From Atribacter laminatus (GTDB lineage Bacteria > Atribacterota > Atribacteria > Atribacterales > Atribacteraceae): a stretch of 64,000 bases of DNA. The DNA is taken from NCBI RefSeq assembly GCF_015775515.1, contig NZ_CP065383.1:2046001-2110000 (forward strand). The letters run 5' to 3'. The notes below the pieces were generated by a model. That model was not told the DNA's origin, made no database searches, and saw only the letters and a list, made by a program, of their open reading frames with translations. A program made the position numbers and the translations under genes. Below, piece by piece: positions 35,624-44,864 of this stretch (positions are counted from its first letter, which is position 1; each line of letters opens with the position of its first letter).

Positions 35624-36742
35624 TTATTTTTGATAGGCTTCTTTGATAGCATTCCAATCGATAGGCTCTAATTCGGGATTGGGATAGAATTTATCGGCAT
35701 TCCCCTGCCATTCAATTCTGGGTCGGATATCAAAGAATTGAGGAACCATATCCTTTAAACCAAGCGCTAACATCACAGCGTATTTGGTTCCGTACCAACC
35801 CCATTCTGGAAATCCATGCCAGGTTTCTGCAATGAGCCGCCCTTCACGTATTCTTTCCACAGATTCCGGGGTTCCATCATTAGTAAATATTTTCACTTCC
35901 GGACGATTCATTCTTTCACAAGTAAGCATCGCTCCTAAACCCATTTCATTTGATGCTGCCCAGATAAAATCGAGCGTCCCCTGGGGATTAGCCGAGAGCA
36001 TATCTTCGGTGACTTTAATTCCTTTTTCACGGTTCCAGTCGGCGGGAAGGGTGGTGACAATTTTTATATTGGGGAATTGGTCAATAACTGAATGGAAGCC
36101 TCTTAAACGAGCTACGGAGAAAAATCCCCCGGCAATTCCTTCAACAATCGCACCATTCAAGGAAAGATCTTGTAAGCCGGCTATGACTTCGGGTGTATAG
36201 AGATTTTGCCAGAACTCTAAATCTAAATAAGTTGATTCGGCAGCATCGACTTTTTCCCCTTCGCCTAAAATACCCGGTCCACCAAAATGATCAATGACTG
36301 CGTAAGCGGATACAGTTCCAGCAACGGTATTATCAAAACCGATATAACAGTCAACATCGACTCCTTCAATTGGTTCGAGAAGATTCACCACAACCACCGG
36401 TATTCCAGCTTCTATGGCTTTTATGAGAGCTGGTTTAACAACTTCGACTTCGATAGGGGAGATAGCGATTACATCAACCTTTCTTTGAATAAAGTCTTCA
36501 ATAATGGCTATTTGGCTGGCGAATTCGATATGTGAAGCGGGAGAACGGGTAATGATTTCTACTGGTATGTCATTTTCGGTTGCCTGTCGAGCTGATGCTT
36601 CAAAGAAATCGGTAGCAGTTTTAAAAACACCGGTAATATCAGGCGGTGTCCAACCGATGGTGATTTTCGGTATATCGGCGGCTAAAGCTCCAACACTTAA
36701 AACGAGAATAATAAGCAAACTGACGAAAATTTTTTTAAACAT
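35624..36742 (-). CDS. Sugar-binding protein of the ABC operon
   Basis: A 372-residue periplasmic binding protein of the Peripla_BP_4 class (ribose/LacI-like fold). Signal peptide MFKKIFVSLLIILVLSVGAL is cleaved near ALAAD. The fold landmarks are KVDVIAISPIEVEVV, AGIPVVVVN, CYIGFDNTVAG and the later FTNDGTPESVE. It captures the ligand for the permease and ATPase downstream on the same strand. The ATG at 36742 follows AAAGGAGGG. First gene of the operon. The ligand cannot be told; a sugar or polyol is likely given the dehydrogenase neighbour. Confidence 0.9.
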   Translation of the reverse strand: MFKKIFVSLLIILVLSVGALAADIPKITIGWTPPDITGVFKTATDFFEASARQATENDIPVEIITRSPASHIEFASQIAIIEDFIQRKVDVIAISPIEVEVVKPALIKAIEAGIPVVVVNLLEPIEGVDVDCYIGFDNTVAGTVSAYAVIDHFGGPGILGEGEKVDAAESTYLDLEFWQNLYTPEVIAGLQDLSLNGAIVEGIAGGFFSVARLRGFHSVIDQFPNIKIVTTLPADWNREKGIKVTEDMLSANPQGTLDFIWAASNEMGLGAMLTCERMNRPEVKIFTNDGTPESVERIREGRLIAETWHGFPEWGWYGTKYAVMLALGLKDMVPQFFDIRPRIEWQGNADKFYPNPELEPIDWNAIKEAYQK

Positions 36743-37298
36743 ATTACCCTCCTTTGTTTACAAATAAAATAAAAAAGTAACCAAAATTCGAACCCGTTGG
36801 TTTATTTTCTGTTTTTCTCCTCCTTTCAAAAAGAATGAATTTTATAAACAATTAAGAGCGAGTGGAAAAGACCGTAGATATAACCTCAGTGGGGGGAGTA
36901 ATGTTATGTTGTTAAAAGGAATAAATCTGAAGACTGAAATTGCGTTGTTAAGTCGTTTGACCTAGAAATGTTAGAATGGTTGAGCAGAGAGTCGATTCAA
37001 TCTTGATCGGGTTGATTCAATTGCTATCCGTAAACCCCTCCAATATTCTCAAAAATTTTGTTTACATAAAGCCATCAGGAAAAAAAGCCCAAAATAATGT
37101 TGAAGTGGTAAAGTCATTATAACCACTTAAATTATATCATCACCCTCGACAATGTCAATGAAAATGAAATAGCTGTCGAGAGGAGTTAAGTATCGAGGGA
37201 GGGAGGGGAGAGTATTGGCGAAAAACGCCAAGGGGGGAGAGGGGGGAGAGGGAGCGAGGGGGCGAGAGCATTTACTCCCTCCTCACTCAATGCACTTT
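36743..37298. other. Intergenic stretch with operon promoter and a repeat
   Basis: About 550 nt without a gene. The left part (36743-37140) should hold the promoter of the sugar operon reading left; I cannot place it with confidence. At 37212-37260 is GTATTGGCGAAAAACGCCAA followed by GGGGGGAGAGGGG, a member of the repeat family also seen at 30784 and 50891, with a TTGGCG/CGCCAA stem. Confidence 0.5.
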
Positions 37299-37640
37299 TT
37301 AGTTATACCCACGGTCTCCGTAAGGCTGAAGTTTATCCAGCCATTTTTCTTCAAGTTTTTTCAAAGCATCGGCTGGAGCGGTGTAATCGTCTTCTTTCTG
37401 TTTTAATTCCTCCAACACTTCAACTACGAAAGCCTCTTTACCAAACTCAGTCCATTCTTTCTGAAGAGCTTTATTGGGGTAACTCCCCATTTCTAACTGG
37501 AAGGTTTTACCATTTAAAGTTTTAAGATTAAGTGTACTTCCTAAAAATACTTTTTGGTTTTGGGTATTTTTAATTTGGTACACACCGGCAACTGATTTAC
37601 TTTCTTTAAATTGTCTTTTTATTTCCTTTTTGTAATCCAT
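37299..37640 (-). CDS. GIY-YIG-like protein
   Basis: A 113-residue protein related to GIY-YIG nucleases. The first strand reads SVAGVYQIKNTQNQKVFLGS, where GVY and VFLGS replace the classic GIY and YIG, and the usual catalytic Arg and Glu positions are not clearly kept, so nuclease activity is doubtful. Small relatives of this kind are commonly found next to DUF2087 regulators, as here (15 nt downstream of one). The ATG at 37640 follows GAGGG by 6 nt; an ATG two codons earlier is too close to the site. Confidence 0.78.
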   Translation of the reverse strand: MDYKKEIKRQFKESKSVAGVYQIKNTQNQKVFLGSTLNLKTLNGKTFQLEMGSYPNKALQKEWTEFGKEAFVVEVLEELKQKEDDYTAPADALKKLEEKWLDKLQPYGDRGYN

Positions 37641-37655
37641 AAGCATCCCTCTTCT

Positions 37656-38417
37656 TTATAATCCTTCTTTCAACCAGTACTGACTTCCATCGGGTTTTCT
37701 TTCCATAAAACCATATTCGATAAGGTATCTCCGAATGGTTACGAAATCGGGATATCGTTTCTTAATGATTTGATTGACTTCTTTTTCATCATATTTCCGA
37801 TTTTTTTCAAAATCAAAAGCAAATTCTCTTAAAATGACCAATTTGTATTTTTCTTTGGCCGGAAAGGCTTTCAAATGAGCAATGGTCCCTTTAGAAAAAA
37901 AATTCTTTATAATTTTTTCTTTTTCTTCTTCAGTAATATTGTATCGTTGATCAACAATTTTAGCATTTTTATGGAGAGGTACAAAAACCGGTGCGAATTG
38001 ATCCTTTTCTTTTAAAATTTCCATAAGAACCAAAAATAATTTGGATTGACGTTCTCTTTCTTTAAATTGAAAGCGATGATTCCGAATGGTCGAGACACTT
38101 CCAATGTTCATTTCCTTTTGTATTTCGCTATTGTTTTTTCCTTGATAAAAAAGATTAAGCAATTTTCTTTGGTGATCAGTCAAACCAGTTAATCTTTTAT
38201 CTAAATTGATTAAATACTCAAAAACGGAATGATGAGCTTTAAGAATATGGATTTCTATAAATTTTTCGGCTTCATACAGCATTCCAGAATCAGAATATAT
38301 AATTCCTTTTTCAATTTCCTTGCCACAAAGGAGACAAGTGAAATATTTATCTTGGTCCAAATATCCTCGTTTTAAATCGATTGTGGAGGCATTCCAAAAT
38401 AATTCTGAATTGCTCAT
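37656..38417 (-). CDS. DUF2087 regulator with HTH and zinc motif
   Basis: A 253-residue likely transcription factor. The N-terminal part has CLLCGKEI and HILKAHH, a probable zinc site. A LuxR-like helix-turn-helix follows (LTDHQRKLLNLFYQGKNNSE, then IQKEMNIGSVSTIRNH). The C-terminus is a DUF2087 domain (FPAKEKYKLVILREFAFDFE, cut here; then KRYPDFVTIRRYLIEYGFM). It precedes the GIY-YIG-like gene on the same strand by 15 nt; the pairing recurs in other genomes as I recall. Targets unknown. Confidence 0.82.
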   Translation of the reverse strand: MSNSELFWNASTIDLKRGYLDQDKYFTCLLCGKEIEKGIIYSDSGMLYEAEKFIEIHILKAHHSVFEYLINLDKRLTGLTDHQRKLLNLFYQGKNNSEIQKEMNIGSVSTIRNHRFQFKERERQSKLFLVLMEILKEKDQFAPVFVPLHKNAKIVDQRYNITEEEKEKIIKNFFSKGTIAHLKAFPAKEKYKLVILREFAFDFEKNRKYDEKEVNQIIKKRYPDFVTIRRYLIEYGFMERKPDGSQYWLKEGL

Positions 38418-38554
38418 TGAATAAACACATCCTTAAATAAATTGAAATATAATAGATATAATATATTATTGTTTATTTAAGTGTCAAGATTAGTTAATAG
38501 AATAAAAGACGGTTAAATGAATTGAAAAGTGATTAAAAAAAACGAGAAAGAATG

Positions 38555-38960
38555 AATTCAACAATTCCCTTCTTTGGAGGGATGCAGCTTTACGGCGGGG
38601 AGGGTGACTTTCATTTTTCCTTGGTTATCCCTAAAAAAAGGACAAAGAAACAGGGATAAAGGATGAGATCCTCATGGCTTCTGAATACGAAGCCTCAGGA
38701 TGAAGATGGTAGTGTCAGAGGAGATTCTCACGTCGTCCGGCAATAGACACCGAACTCCTCAGAATGAAGGATTGGGTGGATGAGAGATTGCCACGTCGTC
38801 CAACCAAAAAACGGTTGACCTCCTCGCAATCAGGCTGTGGCACAATCCCGTTCATACACTAAGAATAGCTTAAAAGTGGAGGATACAGTACATTTATCTT
38901 CAGTTTTTGGTTATCTATTCCCAATATTCCTGTAAAATATTAACCTAAGTGGTGGTAAAA
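38555..38960. repeat. Mixed interspersed repeats
   Basis: Noncoding. It contains the AACAATTCCCTTCTTTGGAG...CGGGGAGGGTG unit (38555-38612), then ATGAGATCCTCATGGCTTCT...GCCTCAGGATGA, a GAGATTCTCACGTCGTCCGG...CCTCAGAATGA unit, and a GAGATTGCCACGTCGTCCAACC...GGTTGACCTCCTCGCAATCA unit (38780-38833). In each unit the inner stem varies while the outer bases are conserved. The following stretch to 39226 shows no further gene. Confidence 0.78.
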
Positions 38961-39226
38961 AATTTATAGAATAATTATGACACAGCCTGAATGACGGATT
39001 TTGATAGGTATTTTTACCATCATTTGATTCCACACAAGTGGCATGAAAATAAATTAAAGAAACCTATGGGCATGATGATGTTTGGAATTTAACATTACCT
39101 AGTAAAATAAAAAAAGCATGAGGGATTATTCTAAAAGGGAAGTTTTCATTTTGGAGCGAGTTTGATAGAATTGAACCGGAAATGAGGACGAAACAAAAAT
39201 TGTGATCTTTTCGAGGGAATGAATCT

Positions 39227-40678
39227 ATGAAGGTTTGTAATCGTTTTTATTTGGTTATGGTTGTACTACTGATGGTTGTTGCTACCTCTGGATGTATTGG
39301 AAATATCGGAGAGCTATCGGGAATGTTAAGCGGTCAGTCGGGGAGTACCTACTATGTTTCCACAGAGGGCGATAACAACAATTCGGGAAATAGAGAAAAC
39401 CCCTGGAAAACCCCCGGGTATGCCTCAAGACAACTGCAGCCAGGCGATACTCTGATTATTTTAGGTGGAGAATACCAGATTGATAATCAGGAAGAAAATC
39501 AAATTAAACCAGCTTCGGGAACTACCTCTTCCTGGATTACCATCAAGGGTGAAGCTGGAAATAGACCCATCCTAAAGGGAAGAGATAACTGTCCGGCTAT
39601 CATTGACCTCTCAGGAAAGAGCAACCTTCGAATCGAAAATCTTGAATTAACCAACGATGAGGTATCAGTTGTTCAAAATGCCATACGGGTGGTAGGCGGA
39701 GTAGTCCAGAATTTAATTTTTAAAGAGCTTTTTATCCACCACATCGATGGGAATGGCATTCTCATGGCTGATGCTTACGGAATAGAAATAATCCAAAGCA
39801 AGATTGAGTATTGTGGGAAGGAAGCAATGGTTGGCAAGAACTTCCAGGGAGATGGATGGAACCGGATAACCATACGTGACAGTCAATTTTCTTTTAGTGG
39901 CCATTATCCATCATCAAAAAAATCCAATGATGAACATACCTTTGATGGCTTAAGGATTGGTTCATCGGTTGGCCCAATTGAAATAACCAACTCAATATTT
40001 GAACAGAATTTAGGAAATGGGCTTTATACCAGAGCCAAAATGAATCGAATCATAGAATGTGTTGTCGATAATAATAGTGAAAACGGGATTGTTATGGGTG
40101 GTCAAGACGGGATAGTCATGAATACCCTCATTTATGGAGTAGGAGGGAAAAATCCCAAGAATTCAATAAGCTCAGGGATGGTAATAGATGAAATTGCCGG
40201 AGAGGATGCCAAGTTTAAAATCGTGAATGTAACTATTGATACCCCTCCAGAAAACCAGGGATTCCCTTTGAAAGTGGGAGTATCCCAAAAACCAGAGATT
40301 GGAGAAGTCCTGTTCAAAAATAATATTATTGTTTGTGGTACTCAACCAGTTAATATCGGTAAAAATATTTCTCTAAAAGCTTCGAATAACCTGATATATA
40401 GGCCAAATGGGAAAACGGTTTTAAAATTTGGAGAAAAAGAATATTCCGGCGAGGAGTTAAAAGACGCGCAATTAATTGAGAATTTCATTGCCGAAGACCC
40501 ACTATTTGTTGCTCCTTCTCGTGGTAAAAATGGTGGATACCATATCCAGGAAAATAGTCCAGCCCGAGATGCTGGGGTTTCGACCGATGCTCCGTCAGTT
40601 GATCTTGATGGAAGGCTACGACCTCAAGGAAAGGGGTATGATTTAGGTGCTTATGAATTTGAAGACCCAGCATCATAA
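39227..40678 (+). CDS. Parallel beta-helix lipoprotein
   Basis: A 483-residue lipoprotein with lipobox ATSGC (cysteine 23) and a right-handed beta-helix. Early segments TYYVSTEGDNNNSGNRENPW and QPGDTLIILGGEYQI are typical of polysaccharide lyase-like and DUF1565-type beta-helix proteins. The end (NSPARDAGVSTDAPSVDLDG and YDLGAYEFE) is the choice-of-anchor C-terminal motif common in such exported proteins. It is likely surface-exposed and glycan-binding or degrading, but no catalytic residues can be assigned. The ATG at 39227 follows GAGGG by 9 nt. It stands alone. Confidence 0.85.
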   Translation: MKVCNRFYLVMVVLLMVVATSGCIGNIGELSGMLSGQSGSTYYVSTEGDNNNSGNRENPWKTPGYASRQLQPGDTLIILGGEYQIDNQEENQIKPASGTTSSWITIKGEAGNRPILKGRDNCPAIIDLSGKSNLRIENLELTNDEVSVVQNAIRVVGGVVQNLIFKELFIHHIDGNGILMADAYGIEIIQSKIEYCGKEAMVGKNFQGDGWNRITIRDSQFSFSGHYPSSKKSNDEHTFDGLRIGSSVGPIEITNSIFEQNLGNGLYTRAKMNRIIECVVDNNSENGIVMGGQDGIVMNTLIYGVGGKNPKNSISSGMVIDEIAGEDAKFKIVNVTIDTPPENQGFPLKVGVSQKPEIGEVLFKNNIIVCGTQPVNIGKNISLKASNNLIYRPNGKTVLKFGEKEYSGEELKDAQLIENFIAEDPLFVAPSRGKNGGYHIQENSPARDAGVSTDAPSVDLDGRLRPQGKGYDLGAYEFEDPAS

Positions 40679-40701
40679 TAGAAAAATTTATTCATAAAAT
40701 A

Positions 40702-40730
40702 TTGACATTTTTTATAAAAGATGGTATTAT
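40702..40730 (+). promoter_or_regulatory. Consensus housekeeping promoter
   Basis: TTGACA (40702-40707), a 17-nt spacer, and TATTAT (40725-40730). This is close to a perfect sigma-70/sigma-A promoter. No reading frame follows on this strand; it drives the noncoding RNA candidate starting about 40737. Confidence 0.8.
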
Positions 40731-40736
40731 ATACTC

Positions 40737-40920
40737 AACATGGGTTCCGAGGAATAGGAAAGCCGTCAGGGTTAAAATCGATGAAAGCTCGAAATGGGCT
40801 GGAGTTGAAAAACTCTTTTCACTAAAAGAAAGAGAAAAGAGGTTAAGCCCGCGAATTGCTGGAAAAGAGATTTTTCGGTGATAAAAAGGCTGGAAAGTTC
40901 GTTGGGGCCCGTGTTTCTTT
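40737..40920 (+). ncRNA. Structured noncoding RNA candidate, 6S RNA-like
   Basis: About 180 nt transcribed from the consensus promoter just upstream. The two ends pair: AACAUGGGUUCC (from 40737) with GGGGCCCGUGUU (ending 40915), allowing G-U pairs. Inside are GCC/GGC pairing after an internal loop, GGGCU (40796-40800) with AGCCC, a CUCUUUUC/GAAAAGAG hairpin (about 40821-40850), and CUGGAAAA-GAGA-UUUUUCGG (40858-40877). The single rod with a large internal loop and this length resemble 6S RNA, which sequesters the housekeeping RNA polymerase. I cannot run a covariance model; RNase P, SRP RNA and tmRNA motifs are not seen. Confidence 0.55.
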
Positions 40921-41104
40921 ATGAGTTCTAACTTTTTAATCATTTTTTACTCTGCAAGCCCCCCCAGAAATGATCTTATAATATTTTCTTGATCCCCAAG
41001 CTCTTACTGCAAAAGGAATCAAATCTATTTTTCAATTTTTTTAATTTTCTTTTGTGCTTTCTATCCTGAAAATACCAATATTGGTGAAAAAAGAATAAAC
41101 AAAA

Positions 41105-41375
41105 AAGACAAGGCACACCCCCCTTAAATCCCCCCTCAATGGGGGAATGAATTCAACAATTCCCCTTTTGGAGGGGTGCCACTTTCGCGGCGGGGAGGGT
41201 GTCTTTATATCTTTATAGAGTAATTTTTAGAAAATAAAAAAAGAAATAGGAATGAAAAGATGGGATTCTCACGCCGTCCGGTAAAAGAAAACGAACTCCT
41301 CAAAATGACAGACTAAATAAATGAGATTGCCACGTCGCACAGGACGCTCCTCGTAATGACGGAGCAGGAATAAAC
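41105..41375. repeat. Interspersed repeats before the IS4-type element
   Basis: Holds CCCCCTCAATGGGGGAATGA followed by CAACAATTCCCCTTTTGGAG and CGGGGAGGGTGTC (41128-41208), then a GGGATTCTCACGCCGTCCGG unit and a GAGATTGCCACGTCGCACAG...CTCCTCGTAATGACGG unit (41322-41372). Noncoding. Confidence 0.75.
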
Positions 41376-41388
41376 CAAATCCCCCTAA

Positions 41389-43818
41389 CCCCCTTTTCTA
41401 AAGCTCATCGTTACCCATATCTCCCCTGTCTGGACACCGAAGGAGGTTTGCAAGGCGGATCAAATTGACAGTAAGGAAAGAGGACCTTGTACGTCGAGGT
41501 GATATCGTCTAAACGTTGGAGTCCCAACCACATGCTTTTGGTTCCAGGATGGCCATCCCCTTTGCGCCCCAAGAACCCTCCCAAGGAAGCCACCATCCTG
41601 ATGGCTTCTTGAAGAGTCGGAGGATGAGCTGGTGGAAGAGGATTGTGAGTAACATAGGCAACTAAAGCTTTCCACTCGGCTTCTTCAAAGAAAACAGTAC
41701 AGGGAACATCGGGGGTTTCTCGTCCTTGCTTGGCTAAAAAGAAGATCCGCCAGGCAACCACGAGATCAATAGCCAGACAATTTTCAATTCGATCGGCAGT
41801 TCGAAGCTGGCGCTCTTCAATTTTGCAGCCACTCTTCAAGGTCCGGTGGTAGATTTCAATCAACCACCGATGACAGTACCACTGTATTCGTTCACAGGCA
41901 TCTTGAAAGTGATGAACCGGCATGGTGGTGAGGAGCACCCAGCTGATGGGGTCACTCCCATCGGGAGGAGGAGTCTCTTCTTCCGCGCTCACCGCCCACA
42001 GCGTAACGGGAGGTTCTTGAGGACGGTTGCGAGGCGGTTGAAGGGTCACCTCGCAAAAGCGAACAACGAGTTCGGCGTGACGGGCTCGACGGTTTTTCCG
42101 TCGGGGAACGGTGATGGGTTGACATCCAGCACCTGGGGTGGTGGCCAGTTTTTGGAGATAGGTTCCTTCTTCTCCAGCCAGAGCTCGTTTTTGAAAAGCT
42201 CGAATGAGCAGTTTGGGAGCGTGGGGATGGGTCGTCGCCCGCACAAAGAGATCATACAGATCAGCTTCCCGATCGGCGATACTCACCAGAGTGGTCTGAG
42301 GGCATTCTTTTTGCAGACGAGCGGTGGCATCAAAACTTGTTAACCAACGCTGGCTTTCTTTTTCTTCTAAGGGAAGCACTGAGCGCCGGTGTTTTTTCCC
42401 GAGGCTTGCTGGATCACGGGCATAACATTGGATATCGACTAATCCTAAAGGAACCCCATTGGGAGTCACGGCTAAGCTAGCATGCAGGAGGAGTCCAATG
42501 GCTTTTTGGGAGCTGGTGCCGATTGGTCCGAACCCTTCGGTCTCAAGATGGGTTTGATAGTTGAGGGTGGTGGTGTCTTGACAGACCAGAGCCAAGGGTT
42601 CTTGAGCGACTCGATGTTGAGTCGAGCGGAAGTGGGGAGCAAGGATGGTCTTCAGGTTCATGGCTGGATGATCGAAAAACCGGTAGCACGCCTTGGTTTT
42701 GGCTCGGCTGCCACAGACTTGGGGGATATTCCCGGTGGGACAGGCATAGAAATCCCGGACCAGGGTGAGCAAGCGTTTTTTGAGTCGGAGATCGCCACAG
42801 CTGACTCCTTGGAATTCCTCTTCCACCCAATCGGCAAATTCCACTGGGGAGGAAGGAGGAAAAGTAGACACATCTCTTTCATTATACCGTAAAAGGGTCC
42901 GATAGTGACGGTGGAGCGGATAGAGAAAAAGACGTTTGACTGAAACGGGATGCTGGGCGAACCGGTCTTGGCGACCTCGGCCGTTGGTGAAGCCGGCGTC
43001 GATCCAGTTGGCGGCTCGATAAGCGGTTCCTCGATAAAAGCGGGTATCAACAAAAGTTTCAAGGAGCAGCGGCCTCACCTGATAGCGATGGTACCAATCA
43101 GCAGGAAGCCGACGGATCGCCAGTGAGAGGACAAAAGACGCCAGATTCTTCACCCTTACCTCAGGACGGAGGAGAAACCGGCTGTTATTGACCACCTGTG
43201 ATAAGTTGGCGGCTCGAGTGTGATCATTCCAGCCGATAAAGGTATCTCGGGCTTTCACCCGCCAGGCGGCAGCGCTAAAGGCCAGACCCCCAATCACTCC
43301 ATAGCGGTGACTGTGAATGAGGTAGCGAAGCTGGGCTCCGCATAAAGGACCGGATCGCAAGGGATGGTAGCGATCAAAAAGAGTATTTCAGAGGTGAGAG
43401 GCTGATTTATCCTGACTGGTCACCAGCACAAGCTTTGTCTCCCCGAGGTCAGCTATTGAACCAGTGATACCCGGCAAGGGTTCAAGGAAGGGATCAGGCC
43501 CTGATTTTCGTTGAGGAATCGAGCGGTGATGAGGAGCCGGGAGAGTCAGTTTCCCCCATTTTTCTAGGCGAAGGAGTGCCACCCGGGCGCTCATCTCTTT
43601 CCATTTTCCATTGGGGCTTTTCCAGTCCAACCATTCACAGACCAGTCGAGAGAGTGCCCTTCGAGAAATGATCGGTTCCTGGTTGACTTTTTCTTGTATA
43701 GTTTGGATCATCGTATCGGTAAACTCGTGACCGCAGACTTTCATGCGGAGGAGTATAGCACCTTTTGCCCATTGTGTCCAGAGTAAGGTTATGGGACACG
43801 ATGAGTTTCTAAAGGGGG
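41389..43818 (-). mobile_element. IS4/Tn5-type element with a DruA-transposase gene
   Basis: About 2.43 kb bounded by imperfect inverted repeats, CCCCCTTTTCTAAAGCTCAT (41389-41408) and, on the other strand, CCCCCTTTAGAAACTCATCG (43818 leftward). Its single gene is richer in GC than the surroundings, consistent with transfer. AAAT next to both outer ends could be a target duplication, but the left edge has an extra CCCCCTAA, so the exact ends remain uncertain. Confidence 0.7.
41411..43744 (-). pseudogene. DruA-like domain fused to a DDE transposase, one in-frame TGA
   Basis: A 777-residue frame with one internal TGA (43388-43390). The N-terminal part has a winged-helix-like region (ISRRALSRLVCEWLDW, GKWKEMSARVALLRLEKWG), then a DUF4338/DruA region (LCGAQLRYLIHSHRYG, AAAWRVKARDTFIGW, LETFVDTRFYRGTAYRAANW, GRGRQDR). 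From about residue 290 comes a Tn5/IS4-type transposase: CGDLRLKKRL, first Asp in CQDTTTLNY, second in VSIADREADLYD, and the YREK-like WLIEIYHRTLKSGCKIEERQ. The TGA stands where relatives have Trp in LWNxLIxRYH. A start at 43360 would make the transposase part alone. Confidence 0.8.
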
Positions 43819-44212
43819 AAATTGATCGGCATATTATTATTTTCATCCTCATTTAGTGCTGTAATGCAACATAAGGATCTATCCCCATTATTTTTAAACA
43901 CCGCTACTTAAACTCTTTCGCTTCTTAATCGAAAGTAGAAGAAAGAAGCATGCTCTTAATTATAACTAAGTAAAGATAACTACTATAATTGTATGAAAGT
44001 TGAAGATTCGAGGAAAATTGACTTATTTTCTTTTTAGGATATATTAAGAAATATAGGCAAGATTTATATTATATTCATTTTTGGAAATACCGATATTTAA
44101 AAATTTTGAGTAACATAATTAAATCTTTGAATTAATAATCATCTTGATTCCGTCAAACTTAAAAAATAGGTAATGTAATACTAAAAATTATATGATTGGT
44201 GGGAATCTGAAA
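43819..44212. other. AT-rich intergenic stretch
   Basis: No gene, repeat or RNA seen. Very AT-rich; presumably holds the promoter of the UPF0158 gene. Confidence 0.4.
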
Positions 44213-44695
44213 ATGAAACCAATGAAACTACAGGATATTATTGATCAAATTGATTTTCAGACAGATGAATTTCATTCATACATTAATACTGAAACTGGTG
44301 AAATAATTGGTTTTAGTTCTGAAGAACTTGATATTGCTGAGGAATCAGAAGGTGATATTGATTTTTCAAAATACCCCGAGTGGCAGAAAAAACCTATTAA
44401 TGAAGCCAAAGATGTATTAGACAACTGGAACACTCACAAATATATTAAATTCCCGGATAGGTGGTATGTCAATGAATATAGTATTATGGAAACCTTTTGT
44501 AGCTCTGTAAGAGATGAAAAAATCAGAAATGTCCTTTTTTCTTCTATTAGAGGAAGTGGTGCTTTCCGTCGGTTTAAGGATGTAATTCATATATTCAACA
44601 TTGAAGACTCTTGGTACCAGTTCCGTGATGAAGCATTGAAAAAAATTGCAATTAAATGGTGTGAAGAAAATGGAATTTCCTATATAGAAACATGA
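44213..44695 (+). CDS. UPF0158 family protein
   Basis: A 160-residue protein of the UPF0158 family. The N-terminus MKPMKLQDIIDQIDFQTDEF and the following SYINTETGEIIGFSSEELD, then FPDRWYVNEYSIMETFC and GSGAFRRFKDVI, match the family pattern I know. Function is not established. The ATG at 44213 is preferred (GGTGGG about 8 nt upstream) over the ATG seven codons earlier. It stands alone. Confidence 0.82.
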   Translation: MKPMKLQDIIDQIDFQTDEFHSYINTETGEIIGFSSEELDIAEESEGDIDFSKYPEWQKKPINEAKDVLDNWNTHKYIKFPDRWYVNEYSIMETFCSSVRDEKIRNVLFSSIRGSGAFRRFKDVIHIFNIEDSWYQFRDEALKKIAIKWCEENGISYIET

Positions 44696-44864
44696 CATAG
44701 AGGCAAAAACCGATATTTGCTTGTTTTGGACAGGGTAGATCAAAAAGACGATTTAGTTGGAAGACCAAAAAATGAAAGAAACCTACTCCCCAACATTTCC
44801 TGTTAACCTTCGAAGGAGTAAAATAAAATAAAAAAAAAGAGAAGGGGAAGAAGAAGCAGTTGAT

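Noticed and set aside
37299-38417. Homing endonuclease pair (GIY-YIG plus HTH)
   Set aside because: GIY-YIG catalytic residues are not kept and the neighbour is a DUF2087 regulator with no intron or intein around.
40737-40920. RNase P RNA, SRP RNA or tmRNA
   Set aside because: None of their conserved core motifs is visible, and the length is wrong for RNase P and tmRNA.
40692-40943. 83-codon minus-strand frame over the RNA candidate
   Set aside because: Runs opposite to a consensus promoter and through paired stems; no protein features.
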